In this document: positions 10,654-19,485 of the stretch, one piece after another
Layout: each line of letters starts with the position of its first letter
Numbering within the stretch: the first letter of the stretch is position 1
From: Martelella sp. NC20
GTDB lineage: Bacteria; Pseudomonadota; Alphaproteobacteria; Rhizobiales; Rhizobiaceae
Length of the DNA stretch: 64,000 nt
Direction of reading: 5' to 3'
Assembly: GCF_013459645.1 (NCBI RefSeq)
Contig: NZ_CP054861.1
Location: 5,506,001 to 5,570,000 of the forward strand
Translations under genes and position numbers: made by a program
Notes under the pieces: generated by a model
Database searches by the model: none
The model's input: only the letters and a program-made list of their open reading frames with translations
Told to the model about the DNA's origin: nothing

Positions 10654-11925
10654 ATGAAGATTGAAACTGAAAATCGCTCTCTCAAAATTCTCGTTTGCGG
10701 CGGCGGGATCGCAGGGCCGGCATTGGCCTATTGGCTAACTCGAAGCGGCCATCAAGTCGTCGTGGTCGAGCGCTTTCCGGCCCTCAGGGCCACGGGGGCA
10801 CAGGTGGATCTGCGCGGGCAAGGCATAGAAGCCGCCAGACACATGGGTCTGATCGACACCATCCGCAGCACCCTTGTCGATGAGGCTGGCGTCTCGTTCG
10901 TCGACTCCCAAGGCCGCGCCAAAGCGACGATCATGGCCAACCGGTCCGGCCGCGGCGCGCAATCCCTCACGTCCGAATATGAAATCATGCGCGGTGACCT
11001 TGTGCGCATTCTCTATGAGGCAACCAAGGACAATGTCGAATACGTCTTCGGCCAAAGCTTGGATCGGTTCGAACAGGACGACGAGAAGGTCATCGCTCAC
11101 TTCTCCGATGGGACATCCGATACGTTTGATCTGCTGGTCGGAGCAGATGGTCAGGGGTCGCGCATCCGAAGGGGCATCCTGCCGCGCGATGCCGGTGATC
11201 CCTACCTGCGCATGGGCATTCATATGGCCTATTGGTTCATCCCACGCACGTCTGCCGACGATGGCAATATCCGCAATACCTACCTCGCTCCTGGCGGCCG
11301 AATGATCATGCGCAGGAGCCACAACCCGACGGAAACGCAAGTCTACTTCGTGCTCAGAGAAAGCTCCGAGGAAGCATCGGCGATTCATCGGGCACCGCTC
11401 GACCAGCAAATAAGCTTCTGGACAAAACGGTTCCGCGACGCCGGGTGGCAAACCGATCGGTTTATCGAGGGCATGATGACTACGCCGAGCTTCTACTCTC
11501 AGGAAGTGGTGCAGGTTCGCACCGACACCTGGCACAAGGGCCGCGTCGTTCTGGTGGGCGATGCCGCGCATTGCGCGTCCCCATTCAGCGGGATGGGCGT
11601 CTCGGGCAGTCTGGTTGGGGCCTATGTCCTAGCCGGCGAGATCAATCGGAATGCGGAGAATCTCGCGCGCGCCTTTACGCTCTACGACAAGACGCTGCGG
11701 CCCTTCGTCAACGAAATCCAGAACGTAAATCCGTGGCTGCTGCGTTTGGGAATGCCCAAGACGAGACTTGGGGTAAGTACGTTTCTTACCGTAACAGCCT
11801 TAGCCGCATTACTCCGCATTCCGGACTTAGTCGCCAGATTCGCGCCGGTAGATAGGGATGGCGGATGGCGGCTACCCGACTACACGGAGCTGCATTCGGT
11901 CCATCAGAATACGCAATTCGGATAG
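10654..11925 (+). CDS. Tet(X)-like FAD-dependent monooxygenase
   Basis: This 423-residue class A flavoprotein monooxygenase has a GGGIAG dinucleotide fold at 16-21, the adenine-binding E39-R40, TGAQVDLRGQG at 47-57 (the Tet(X) equivalent is GGTLDLHKGSG), RGDL at 113-116, GADG at 163-166 and GDAAHCASPFSGMGVSGSL at 302-320. It is transcribed divergently from a TetR-class repressor through two tetO-like sites. Known Tet(X)-type enzymes hydroxylate and inactivate tetracyclines; that activity here is an inference from regulation and family, since related enzymes hydroxylate other aromatics. It is cargo of the integrative element. Confidence 0.8.
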   Translation: MKIETENRSLKILVCGGGIAGPALAYWLTRSGHQVVVVERFPALRATGAQVDLRGQGIEAARHMGLIDTIRSTLVDEAGVSFVDSQGRAKATIMANRSGRGAQSLTSEYEIMRGDLVRILYEATKDNVEYVFGQSLDRFEQDDEKVIAHFSDGTSDTFDLLVGADGQGSRIRRGILPRDAGDPYLRMGIHMAYWFIPRTSADDGNIRNTYLAPGGRMIMRRSHNPTETQVYFVLRESSEEASAIHRAPLDQQISFWTKRFRDAGWQTDRFIEGMMTTPSFYSQEVVQVRTDTWHKGRVVLVGDAAHCASPFSGMGVSGSLVGAYVLAGEINRNAENLARAFTLYDKTLRPFVNEIQNVNPWLLRLGMPKTRLGVSTFLTVTALAALLRIPDLVARFAPVDRDGGWRLPDYTELHSVHQNTQFG

Positions 11926-11981
11926 GGGAGAACTCATAATGCAAGCCGTGATCTCGCCCTCCTCAATTTGCCGCGCTGTCC

Positions 11982-12911
11982 ATGGCAGATTTTGAACTGG
12001 ATTTCCGACATCTACGATGCGTAATTCTTGTCGCGGAATACGGAAGTTTTCGTCGCGCCGCCGAGTTCACAAACATTCCTCAGTCGACAATTAGTAGGCG
12101 CGTTTGCGCCTTGGAGAACAGACTCGGGTTTGCGCTTTTCGATCGAACTCGCAGGGGTGCCGTCCTGACGAACCTCGGAAAGAAGTTCGTCGACGAAGCG
12201 CCGCGCGGCGCCGAGCAACTCCGCCAAGTTGTGGATGCCTTACGCCGAAGCCGCGGCGCGGCCGGAGAAACACTGCGGTTGGGTACTGCCTGCTTTTCTG
12301 GGGCATCCTTCCTCACCAACGTGCTCCATCACTTTCGCCACGAAATGCCCGGAGCGGAGATCGCCATTGATGAACGGTCCTCGGAAGAAACTATCGCTGC
12401 TGTAGTTAGTGGGTCGACTGATGTCGCATTTGTAGCCGGCTCGCCTGATGTTCCTGGCTGCCATACCATGAGGCTATGGACCGAAAGCCTCCTCGTTGCA
12501 TTGGGATCGCGCCATCCCCGTGCAGCGCGAGATTCGATATCAGTAGAGGAGTTGAAATCCGAAACGTTCATCTTGAATTCTACCGGAGCTGGGTCCGATA
12601 TTCACGACTTCCTGATTAGGCGGCTTTCTGAGCCAGGCTTTCGGCCGCGAATTATTCGGAACAACGCTGGTTGTGCGAGCGTCCTCAGTCTCATCACTGC
12701 CGGCTATGGCATTACGCTTGTTGGAAACGCAGCGCTTGCGATGGTTCATCCTGATTTCACGGTCATTCCCCTTTCGAATCCTGGCGAGACCTTCGACTTC
12801 AGCGCGGTGTGGAAGGTTGACAGAAGCAATCCTGCTCTACGCCGCCTGCTTGAAATTTGCGCCCAAATTTCCAATCACACCAACTCTGTCCCAACGACTC
12901 CGCGCCGCTGA
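11982..12911 (+). CDS. LysR-family transcriptional regulator
   Basis: This 309-residue protein has an N-terminal winged helix-turn-helix (about 8-65; AEYGSFRRAAEFTNIPQS then LENRLGFALFDRTRRG) and a C-terminal LysR substrate-binding domain (from about 90). It lies 56 bp after the monooxygenase on the same strand. LysR proteins usually act on a divergent neighbour, but here there is none, so its target is unknown. Base composition is less GC-rich than the trb genes, consistent with separately acquired cargo. Confidence 0.88.
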   Translation: MADFELDFRHLRCVILVAEYGSFRRAAEFTNIPQSTISRRVCALENRLGFALFDRTRRGAVLTNLGKKFVDEAPRGAEQLRQVVDALRRSRGAAGETLRLGTACFSGASFLTNVLHHFRHEMPGAEIAIDERSSEETIAAVVSGSTDVAFVAGSPDVPGCHTMRLWTESLLVALGSRHPRAARDSISVEELKSETFILNSTGAGSDIHDFLIRRLSEPGFRPRIIRNNAGCASVLSLITAGYGITLVGNAALAMVHPDFTVIPLSNPGETFDFSAVWKVDRSNPALRRLLEICAQISNHTNSVPTTPRR

Positions 12912-13137
12912 CCGGCACCCGTGTTCTGCCCACGTCAGTGATCTATCTCTCCAGGCTGGCGGCCGACAGATCCGAATCCGACAAGGCGCCTATGCGGATC
13001 GTGGATGGCTTGACCTGACGTCCGTCCGATTTGCCCGCCATTGCACGATATTGCCGCACGGCCTGAGTGGAGGGCTTCCAAACCACGCGATCTATCGTCT
13101 TCTATCTCCAAGCGAAGACTCGAAGAGGAGATTCAGC

Positions 13138-13422
13138 ATGGCGAGGACCGAAACTACCCAAATCAGGCGAACAATCCGGCGCCACCAGTTACGCGAGATG
13201 GTGCCGATGGCTGACAGCACGATTTATGAAATGGAGCAACGTGGCGAGTTCCCCCGTCGGTTCGCACTCTCGCCACGGTGTATCGTATGGGACCTCGCCG
13301 AGGTCGAGGCTTGGCTGATGGCAAGGCGGGCTGCGCCGATCCGGCGGGCACAACACCCTGATGTCACCAAGCGGAAAACCCGCCCCGTCAAAGGGCGGGA
13401 TCAAGCTCCATCAAGGGCATAG
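13138..13422 (+). CDS. AlpA-family regulator / excisionase-like protein
   Basis: This 94-residue protein has an AlpA/MerR-like helix-turn-helix: LREMVPMADSTIYEMEQRG then FPRRFALSPRCIVWDLAEVEAWL. GAGGAG precedes the ATG at 13138; a longer reading of the frame runs back through the LysR gene and is not supported. AlpA proteins next to P4-type integrases control integrase expression or act as directionality factors. Its last 35 bases overlap the 3' end of the convergent integrase gene. Confidence 0.85.
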   Translation: MARTETTQIRRTIRRHQLREMVPMADSTIYEMEQRGEFPRRFALSPRCIVWDLAEVEAWLMARRAAPIRRAQHPDVTKRKTRPVKGRDQAPSRA

Positions 13423-14644
13423 CTTGCGGCAAAAGCGTGGGAGCATGCTTCCGCCCGTCGATCCAAGCGTCAACGGTATCCGCCCACTGCTGCATCATAT
13501 GCCGGCGCTGCACTTCATACTCGGCCTTGTTATAGACGCCGCGCGATGAACGCCCGTCCTCGTGCGCCAGGCACTTTTCGATCCAGTCGCTGTTAAAGCC
13601 CAACTCGTTTAACAGGGTCGAGCCCGTTCGCCGCAGATCATGGACCGTGAAAGGTTCCAGCGGCAGCCCCTCCTTTTTGGCCTGTTCGACGACGGCATAG
13701 GTAACCCGATTGAAAGTCGCACGCGACATCGGCGCGTCCGCGTCGTACCGGGACGGCAACAGATATCGGGAGTTGCCGGAACAGGTCTTGAGCGCGATCA
13801 TGATGTCCAACGTCTGTCGGCACAGGTAGACGTTGTGCGGCTTCGACCGCTTCATGCGCTCCTTCGGGATCGTCCAGACGGCGTTGTCGAAATCGATCTC
13901 GTCCCACACCGCATCCTGCAACTCACTTTTCCGGACCATGGTGAGGAGGAAAAGTTTCATGCCGAGGCGGATAGTCGGTAGCGTCGCGACATGCTCGAGC
14001 TGTTTGAACATGATGCGGATCTCGGCGGGTGAAAGCGCGCGGTCCTTCGGGGTAAAGGTGGCGATCGAGGCCGGACCGACGTCATCAGCCGGGTTGGCGA
14101 CCTTCTCGCCGTGCAGAATGGCGAAACCGTAGATCTGCTTCAGAATATCTCTCACATGAATGGCGGTCGCAGGCGCACCCCGCTCGACGATCTTGCCGCA
14201 ATGGGCGCGCAGGTCATCAGGTGTGATCTCTGTCAGAAGTCGGTTCCGCCAGACGGGCATCAGTTCGCGCTCGAAGATGGAGCGCCGCATCGCGCGCGTG
14301 CTGTCGGCCATGGTTGCGTTCGTCAGCCACTTCTCGCCGAACTGACCGAAGCTCTTCGCTTCCTTAATCCGGCGCTTTTCCCGCTGCTTCTCAATGGCAG
14401 GAGACCGCCCCTCGGCAATTGCGCGCCGTGCGTCGATGCATAGCTCGCGAGCCCTGGCGAGCGATATTCCGTCGCGGGCATATTTGCCGAGATAGACGGT
14501 CTCTCGCCTGCCGTTCAGCCGATAGTCGAGCCGGAAAGAGATGGCACCAGACGGCGCGACGCGCACATACATGCCGTCACGATCGGATACCTTGTACATT
14601 TTGGCTTTTGGTTTCAAGCACTTGAGTGCTGCATCGGTCAACAT
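13388..14644 (-). CDS. int: P4-type tyrosine recombinase (integrase)
   Basis: This site-specific recombinase integrates and excises the element. The 418-residue protein has an N-terminal arm-DNA-binding domain (DUF4102 type; ISFRLDYRLNGRRETVYLGKY), a SAM-like core-binding region at about 100-185 and a catalytic domain with R238 (TMVRKSEL), H335 and R338 (VHDLRRTG), H361 and the nucleophile Y371 (GVYNKAEY). All catalytic residues are present. It starts 294 bp from the guaA stop codon and points away from it, the usual arrangement for guaA-integrating islands. Confidence 0.95.
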   Translation of the reverse strand: MLTDAALKCLKPKAKMYKVSDRDGMYVRVAPSGAISFRLDYRLNGRRETVYLGKYARDGISLARARELCIDARRAIAEGRSPAIEKQREKRRIKEAKSFGQFGEKWLTNATMADSTRAMRRSIFERELMPVWRNRLLTEITPDDLRAHCGKIVERGAPATAIHVRDILKQIYGFAILHGEKVANPADDVGPASIATFTPKDRALSPAEIRIMFKQLEHVATLPTIRLGMKLFLLTMVRKSELQDAVWDEIDFDNAVWTIPKERMKRSKPHNVYLCRQTLDIMIALKTCSGNSRYLLPSRYDADAPMSRATFNRVTYAVVEQAKKEGLPLEPFTVHDLRRTGSTLLNELGFNSDWIEKCLAHEDGRSSRGVYNKAEYEVQRRHMMQQWADTVDAWIDGRKHAPTLLPQAMPLMELDPAL

Positions 14645-14662
14645 TTCGGGTCTCCTCGCGGA

Positions 14663-14774
14663 AAAGTACCGTCACGCGGTTTTTGGAGGCCGATGGCACA
14701 GAAAACGCTTATATTTCAGCGTCTTATGTCAAAAAAAGTACCGTCATGAGCCTCATTGCTCTTGACGGTACTTT
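14663..14774. repeat. Three copies of AAAGTACCGTCA, candidate integrase arm sites
   Basis: The 12-mer AAAGTACCGTCA occurs at 14663-14674 and 14735-14746 as direct repeats and inverted at 14763-14774. All lie between the integrase start and the guaA junction, where arm-type integrase or directionality-factor sites are expected. The binding role is inferred. Confidence 0.55.
14731..14774 (-). terminator. Hairpin with T-run between guaA and int (minus strand)
   Basis: On the minus strand, the stem formed by the two inverted copies of AAAGTACCGTCA (extended by GAG/CTC with one mismatch, 8-base loop) is followed by seven T residues (14731-14737 on the plus strand are A). This has the form of an intrinsic terminator. 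It would stop guaA transcription before it enters the integrase gene. Confidence 0.6.
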
Positions 14775-14938
14775 CGTTTTTCCGGTTGATCAATGGGGGC
14801 GAGGCCCGTCAGCGAGGCCGCCGAACGCCATCTATGCCCACCGATAGATGTCGATAGGCATAGGAGGAATTTATTTTTATTTTCAGTAGGTTACGTCGTA
14901 TTCTAGCGTGGGTTCGGCGGCGTTCGGATGGGCCTGAA

Positions 14939-14953
14939 TCATTCCCACTCGAT
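14939..14953. other. Probable attachment site at the 3' end of guaA
   Basis: TCATTCCCACTCGAT covers the last codons of guaA (Ile-Glu-Trp-Glu-stop on the minus strand, containing GAGTGGGA). Islands of many bacteria integrate at this conserved 3' end. The integrase lies on the island side. The matching second copy should lie left of the window; I saw none within positions 1-14,938, although a by-eye search is not exhaustive. Confidence 0.65.
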
Positions 14954-16504
14954 CGTGCCCGGCGGCTTTGACGTTACGTCGTAGACCACCCGGTTGATGC
15001 CGCGGACTTCGTTGATGATGCGGGTGGCGGCCTTGCCGAGGAAGTTCATGTCGTAGTGGTAGAAGTCCGCCGTCATGCCGTCGACGGAGGTGACGGCGCG
15101 CAGAGCGCAGACGAATTCATAGGTGCGGCCGTCGCCCATGACGCCGACGGTCTGGACCGGCAGCAGCACGGCGAAGGCCTGCCAGATGACGTCGTAGAGG
15201 CCGTTCTTGCGGATCTCGTCGAGATAGATCGCATCGGCCTCGCGCAGGATGTCGAGCTTTTCCTTCGTCACGCCGCCGGGGCAGCGGATAGCAAGGCCGG
15301 GGCCCGGGAACGGGTGACGGCCGATGAAGCTGTCGGGCAGGCCGAGTTCCTTGCCAAGCACGCGGACCTCGTCCTTGAACAGTTCGCGCAGCGGCTCGAC
15401 CAGTTGCATGTTCATCCGCTCGGGCAGGCCCCCGACATTGTGGTGCGACTTGATCGTCACCGAGGGGCCGCCGGAGAAGGATACGCTTTCGATGACATCC
15501 GGATAGAGCGTGCCCTGCCCCAGGAAATCGGCGCCGCCGAGCTTCTTCGCCTCGTCCTCGAAGGTCTCGATGAACAGCCGGCCGATGATCTTGCGCTTGG
15601 TTTCGGGATCGGCGACGCCTTCCAGTTCGCCGACGAACCTGTCGACCGCGTCGACATGGATGAGATGCAGATTGTAGTGCTCGCGGAACATCGCGACCAC
15701 TTCATTGGCTTCGTTCTTGCGCATCAGCCCGTGGTCGACGAGGATGCAGGTGAGCTGGTCGCCGACGGCCTCATGGATCAGAAGTGCTGCAACGGATGAA
15801 TCGACGCCGCCCGACAGCGCGCAGATAACCTTGCTGTCGCCGACCTGATCGCGGATTTTCTGCACCATCTCGGCGCGGTAGGCCGCCATCGACCAGTCGG
15901 ACTTCAGCCCGACGATGTTGTGCACGAAATTGGCGAGCAGCCTGCCGCCGTCAGGCGTGTGCACCACTTCCGGATGGAACATCGTGGTGTAGTAGCGCTT
16001 GTCCTCGTTGACGCAGATCGCGAACGGCGCGTTGGGCGAGACGCCGATGATCTCGAACCCTTCGGGCGCTTGCGTGACGCGGTCGCCATGGCTCATCCAC
16101 ACCGGATACTTGTTGCCGACCTCCCAGATACCCTCGAACAGCGGCGAGGCCTTCAGGATCTCGACATCGGCCCGGCCGAATTCCGCCGCGTGCCCGCCCT
16201 CGACAACGCCGCCGAGCTGAACGCACATGGTCTGCTGGCCGTAGCAGATCGCAAGGATCGGCACGCCGCTGTCGAACACGGCCTGCGGCGCGCGGGGCGA
16301 GCCTTCCCGTGTCACGGAATCCGGACCGCCGGAGAAAATCACGCCCTTCGGCTGCAGCCGCTCGAAGCCTTCCTCCGCCTTCTGGAACGGAACGATCTCG
16401 CAATAGACGCCGGTCTCGCGCACGCGGCGCGCGATCAGCTGCGTCACCTGACTGCCGAAATCGATGATCAGGACGGAATCGGGATGGGTAATTTCTGGAA
16501 TCAC
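14939..16504 (-). CDS. guaA: GMP synthase (glutamine-hydrolysing)
   Basis: This cytosolic enzyme converts XMP, glutamine and ATP to GMP. The 521-residue protein has an N-terminal class I glutamine amidotransferase with nucleophile C87 (ICYGQQ) and H178/E180 (FHPEV), the ATP-pyrophosphatase P-loop SGGVDS at 231-236, and the C-terminal dimerisation domain ending KPPGTIEWE. Its complete 3' end at the island junction shows that integration rebuilt the gene without loss. Confidence 0.98.
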   Translation of the reverse strand: MIPEITHPDSVLIIDFGSQVTQLIARRVRETGVYCEIVPFQKAEEGFERLQPKGVIFSGGPDSVTREGSPRAPQAVFDSGVPILAICYGQQTMCVQLGGVVEGGHAAEFGRADVEILKASPLFEGIWEVGNKYPVWMSHGDRVTQAPEGFEIIGVSPNAPFAICVNEDKRYYTTMFHPEVVHTPDGGRLLANFVHNIVGLKSDWSMAAYRAEMVQKIRDQVGDSKVICALSGGVDSSVAALLIHEAVGDQLTCILVDHGLMRKNEANEVVAMFREHYNLHLIHVDAVDRFVGELEGVADPETKRKIIGRLFIETFEDEAKKLGGADFLGQGTLYPDVIESVSFSGGPSVTIKSHHNVGGLPERMNMQLVEPLRELFKDEVRVLGKELGLPDSFIGRHPFPGPGLAIRCPGGVTKEKLDILREADAIYLDEIRKNGLYDVIWQAFAVLLPVQTVGVMGDGRTYEFVCALRAVTSVDGMTADFYHYDMNFLGKAATRIINEVRGINRVVYDVTSKPPGTIEWE

Positions 16505-16542
16505 GGCTGGGCCTTCCTGTCGGTGAAAGCTAAAAACCGGCC

Positions 16543-17175
16543 TTATAGGGGAATCGCGCCCGTTTCAATGGCGGTTTCCAGACGATCGATGGCACGGCTG
16601 AGTTTTTCATCGATTATATGCAGATATTGCGTCCAGTCGCTGACATGCCTCAGTTCCGCCTTGCCATCGGAAATCCCGCGCAAGGCGATCAGCGGCAGGT
16701 TGAAGGCTTGGGCTGCGCGCAAAAGCGCGAAGGTTTCCATGTCCACCATATCGGCGTCGATGGCATCATAGGCAGCGCCCGACACGATGTTGCCGCCGGT
16801 CGAAAGCCGCGCCTGCGGCAAACCCGGAATGACAAATGGCAGCGCAACTTCGGCCGGCAGTTCAAGAAAGGGGGTGCGTCCCTTGTCGAAGCCGAGCGGC
16901 GAGGCATCCATGTCGCGGTAGGAGACCGAGGAGGCCTGGTAGAGTTCCGTCTGCTCCAGCGTGGCGGACCCGGCGGAGCCGAGCGAGACCACGAGGTCGG
17001 GCGCGGCATCAGCGTGTTCCAGCATGGCAAGCGTTCTGGACAGTTGCACCGCCGCTTCCACCGGGCCGATGCCGGTCATCAGCGGCGCGATGCGGGCCTT
17101 GAGCCGCTCGCCATATTCGGCGGACGCGGCCATCACGAACAGCACGTGTTTGCCGGCGATCCGTTCGACCCGCAT
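16543..17175 (-). CDS. mtnN: 5'-methylthioadenosine/S-adenosylhomocysteine nucleosidase
   Basis: This is a purine nucleoside phosphorylase-fold enzyme that removes adenine from MTA/SAH in methionine salvage. The chosen ATG at 17175 overlaps the stop of the upstream thioesterase gene (ATGA) and gives 210 residues; a further 13 upstream residues in frame would run into that gene. Visible motifs are [21 protein letters not shown] (substrate Glu) and the catalytic Asp in RGISDGKAE. The first hydrophobic strand reads [10 protein letters not shown], slightly degenerate for the family. Confidence 0.85.
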   Translation of the reverse strand: MRVERIAGKHVLFVMAASAEYGERLKARIAPLMTGIGPVEAAVQLSRTLAMLEHADAAPDLVVSLGSAGSATLEQTELYQASSVSYRDMDASPLGFDKGRTPFLELPAEVALPFVIPGLPQARLSTGGNIVSGAAYDAIDADMVDMETFALLRAAQAFNLPLIALRGISDGKAELRHVSDWTQYLHIIDEKLSRAIDRLETAIETGAIPL

Positions 17176-17624
17176 CAGCCCGCAAACCCTTCCCGGTCGC
17201 GCAGCACCATGCATGTGCCCGACATCGAGGCGATCAGCTTGGCGGGGCCGTCGCCGATGGCATAGCCCCGGCCGTCGGTAACGATGATGTTGCTGCCGGG
17301 CTTGGTGACCTCGCCGCGAAACAGGAACCGGCCGCCCCTGCCCGGCGCCATCAGATTGACCTTGAACTCGATGGTGAGCAGCGAGGCGTCGGTATCGATC
17401 ATGGTGTAGGCGGCATAGGTGCAGGCCGTCTCCAGCCCGGCCGCGATCACCCCTGCATGCAGAATGCCATGCTGCTGGGTGAGTTTCTGGTCGAACGACA
17501 GCTCGATCTCGACCACGCCATGGCTGATCCGCGTCAACTCCGCGCCGATCATGTCCATCGCGCCCTGACTTGCGAAACTGTTCACGATCCGGGCGTGAAA
17601 ATCACCATGTTCGAAATCTGCCAA
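17175..17624 (-). CDS. PaaI-family hotdog thioesterase
   Basis: This 149-residue protein has the hotdog-fold signature QQHGILHAGVIAAGLETACTYAA at about 49-71, in which the helix acidic residue would act in thioester hydrolysis, followed by EFKVNLMAPGRGGRFLFRGEV. Such proteins hydrolyse aryl- or acyl-CoA thioesters; the substrate here cannot be told. It is translationally coupled to mtnN by a 4-base overlap. Confidence 0.82.
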   Translation of the reverse strand: MADFEHGDFHARIVNSFASQGAMDMIGAELTRISHGVVEIELSFDQKLTQQHGILHAGVIAAGLETACTYAAYTMIDTDASLLTIEFKVNLMAPGRGGRFLFRGEVTKPGSNIIVTDGRGYAIGDGPAKLIASMSGTCMVLRDREGFAG

Positions 17625-17693
17625 TGCCTTGCCTTATGGATCGGGTGCCCGAACACCCAGGTTTGTCTTTGCCTCGGACCTCGCCGCACGGCC

Positions 17694-17827
17694 AATCTCC
17701 CCCCTTGAGGGGGAGATGCCCGGCAGGGCAGAGAGGGGTGAAATGCCACCCCGAAATTCAGAATTGGCAGAAACGGTTCACCCCTCTCTGTCGCTTTCGC
17801 GACATCTCTCCCTCAAGGGGAGAGATT
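17694..17827. repeat. Mosaic palindromic repeat, copy 1
   Basis: This is a 134-bp intergenic element with an outer hairpin (CTCCCCCTTGAGGGGGAG), an inner hairpin GCCCGGCAGGGC, GAGAGGGGTG, a variable centre, then CACCCCTCTC, inner hairpin TCGCTTTCGCGA and a second outer hairpin. Related copies lie near 22.2, 25.2, 36.4, 50.6 and 55.5 kb. It resembles the mosaic intergenic elements known in rhizobia. It lies between the thioesterase and tspO genes. Confidence 0.85.
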
Positions 17828-17911
17828 GACCGGAGCTCTCGCCGCCAACGCAAAACCATTTTCGCTCCCCGCAAACCTGCCACGCCTCTGCGCTTCCGAC
17901 AAGCGGCAACC

Positions 17912-18370
17912 TCAGTTGAGGTAAATCAGCGCGGCATTGAGCAGCGTCGCGAAGGCGACCCAGAGGGCGTAGGGGACGAACAGGCCTGCCGAGAGGCGAT
18001 CATGCTGCCGGGTCCGGGCAATGAAGGCGAGGATGGCGAGCAGCAGGACCAGTATGATGATCAGCGCCGGGACCATCATATGCAGGCCGAAGAACACCGG
18101 CATCCAGGCGAGATTCAGGACAAGCTGAACGACCCAGAGACCGAAGGTCGCCGGATGGGCCCTGCGGCTGAGGAAGCTGCGGGCGCCGGCCCAGCCGATG
18201 AAGACGTAGAGCACCGTCCAGACCGGGCCGAACAGCCAGTCCGGCGGATTGAAGGGCGGCTTGGCGAGCGACGCATACCATTCGCCCGGCATGTTGAGGA
18301 AACCGGCCAGAAGGCCGGCGGCGGCGACGCCGACAATGAAGAGCGCGTGAATGGCTTTGCTGTTTTTCAT
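17912..18370 (-). CDS. tspO: TspO/MBR-family membrane protein
   Basis: This is a small inner-membrane tryptophan-rich sensory protein that binds tetrapyrroles. From the ATG at 18370 it has 152 residues, the family's usual size; a further ATG at 18376 is possible, but the longer open frame overlaps the neighbouring DUF1513 gene. Five hydrophobic helices are visible, with the family motifs WYASLAKPPFNPPDWLFGPVWTVLY and LNLAWMPVFFGLH. Whether it is coupled to the upstream iron operon is unclear. Confidence 0.9.
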   Translation of the reverse strand: MKNSKAIHALFIVGVAAAGLLAGFLNMPGEWYASLAKPPFNPPDWLFGPVWTVLYVFIGWAGARSFLSRRAHPATFGLWVVQLVLNLAWMPVFFGLHMMVPALIIILVLLLAILAFIARTRQHDRLSAGLFVPYALWVAFATLLNAALIYLN

Positions 18371-18389
18371 GACCATATAGATAGCGCCG

Positions 18390-19484
18390 CTAGACCGAAT
18401 TGCCAGTGAGGCGCACCGCATGCTGATCGAAGGCAGCGTCATGGCGCATGCCGGCAAATATCCCGTCATAGGTGCCAACGGCAAAGCCGTGCGCGGCGGA
18501 GGCGATGCCGGCGGCGTTTTCAAGCCTTCGGGTCGAGATCAGCCGGCCGCTCGCCTCCTCCAGCGTCACCACCAGGCCCTTCGGCGAGGTCAGGCCGATC
18601 AGCCCGTCGCGCGGGTTGGACGCAATCGCGCCGACATAATTGCCGAGACCGATCGTGACGTCCTCCGGCAGCGGGGTGAACGCAAGCGCCTCGCCTGGCG
18701 CGATATGGCCGATCAGCGGCGGCGTCTCGTTGCGCGGCCCCTCGAACTGGCAGGCAAACCAGATACGCCCTTCCGCCCCGATCGCCAGATGCCGGGTCGA
18801 AAGCTGGCTGAGGGCTGCGGGAAGCGCGTGTTTTTCGACAAGCGCGCCGGTTCCGGCGTCGATCAGCGCCAGCGACGGCTCCATATGGTCGAGATTGAGC
18901 TTGGTGCGGCCGAAATCCGGATGGGTCTCGATCCCGCCATTGGCGGCCACCAGAAACCGGCCGTCCGGCGTCACCGAAAGGTCGTGCGGGCCGATGCCAT
19001 AGGTCGGATATTCGCCGATCCGGGCGTAATCCTGCCCGGCATCATAAATGCCGATCACGCCACGTCGGCTTTCGAAATCGTTCTCGCTGGCATAAAGCAA
19101 CCGGCCATCCGGCGAGAACGCGCCATGACCGTAGAAATGCCGGTCGGCGACGGCGGTGATAATCGTCGCGGCGCTCGAGCCCGATGGCGACGTCACCAGA
19201 ACGAAGGTGCCGGGCCTGCGGGCGAAGGCCGCCACCGCGCCGGTTGTCGGTGAAACGGTGAGACCGTGGATCCGGTCCGGCAGCGCGATCTCGGCGATGA
19301 AGCCGCCATCCTCTGCCATCAGCGCCAGCGCGAACCGTCCGTCCGGCGTTCTGATCCCCGTGGCAAAAACCGCATCGGCGCGCGTCAGGGCGAGGGCGGC
19401 GGGCGCGGAAAGCCCCGCGAGAAACAGGGAACCGGCGGCCTTCACGAAATTGCGGCGATCGATCAGGGCCGAGCGGGCGGACAT
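18390..19484 (-). CDS. DUF1513 Tat-exported beta-propeller-like protein
   Basis: This 364-residue protein has an N-terminal twin-arginine-type signal (DRRNFVKAAGSLFLAGLSAPAALA) and repeated propeller-type blades with motifs such as FSPDGRLLYASEND and VTPDGRFLVAANGG. It belongs to DUF1513, which is regularly linked to imelysin and di-heme oxidoreductase genes in iron-regulated clusters. It follows the imelysin-like gene with a 1-base gap. Its biochemical role is unknown. Confidence 0.85.
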   Translation of the reverse strand: MSARSALIDRRNFVKAAGSLFLAGLSAPAALALTRADAVFATGIRTPDGRFALALMAEDGGFIAEIALPDRIHGLTVSPTTGAVAAFARRPGTFVLVTSPSGSSAATIITAVADRHFYGHGAFSPDGRLLYASENDFESRRGVIGIYDAGQDYARIGEYPTYGIGPHDLSVTPDGRFLVAANGGIETHPDFGRTKLNLDHMEPSLALIDAGTGALVEKHALPAALSQLSTRHLAIGAEGRIWFACQFEGPRNETPPLIGHIAPGEALAFTPLPEDVTIGLGNYVGAIASNPRDGLIGLTSPKGLVVTLEEASGRLISTRRLENAAGIASAAHGFAVGTYDGIFAGMRHDAAFDQHAVRLTGNSV

Positions 19485-19485
19485 G

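Noticed and set aside
10654..11925. Calling the monooxygenase tet(X)
   Set aside because: Motifs and regulation are suggestive, but overall similarity by eye is moderate and related enzymes act on other aromatics, so no resistance gene symbol is given.
14663..14774. AAAGTACCGTCA copies as a short CRISPR or iteron array
   Set aside because: There are only three copies with uneven spacing and mixed orientation next to an integrase, which fits arm sites or a terminator better.
17912..18523. 203-residue version of TspO
   Set aside because: The extra 50 residues overlap the neighbouring DUF1513 gene and the normal TspO length starts at the ATG at 18370.
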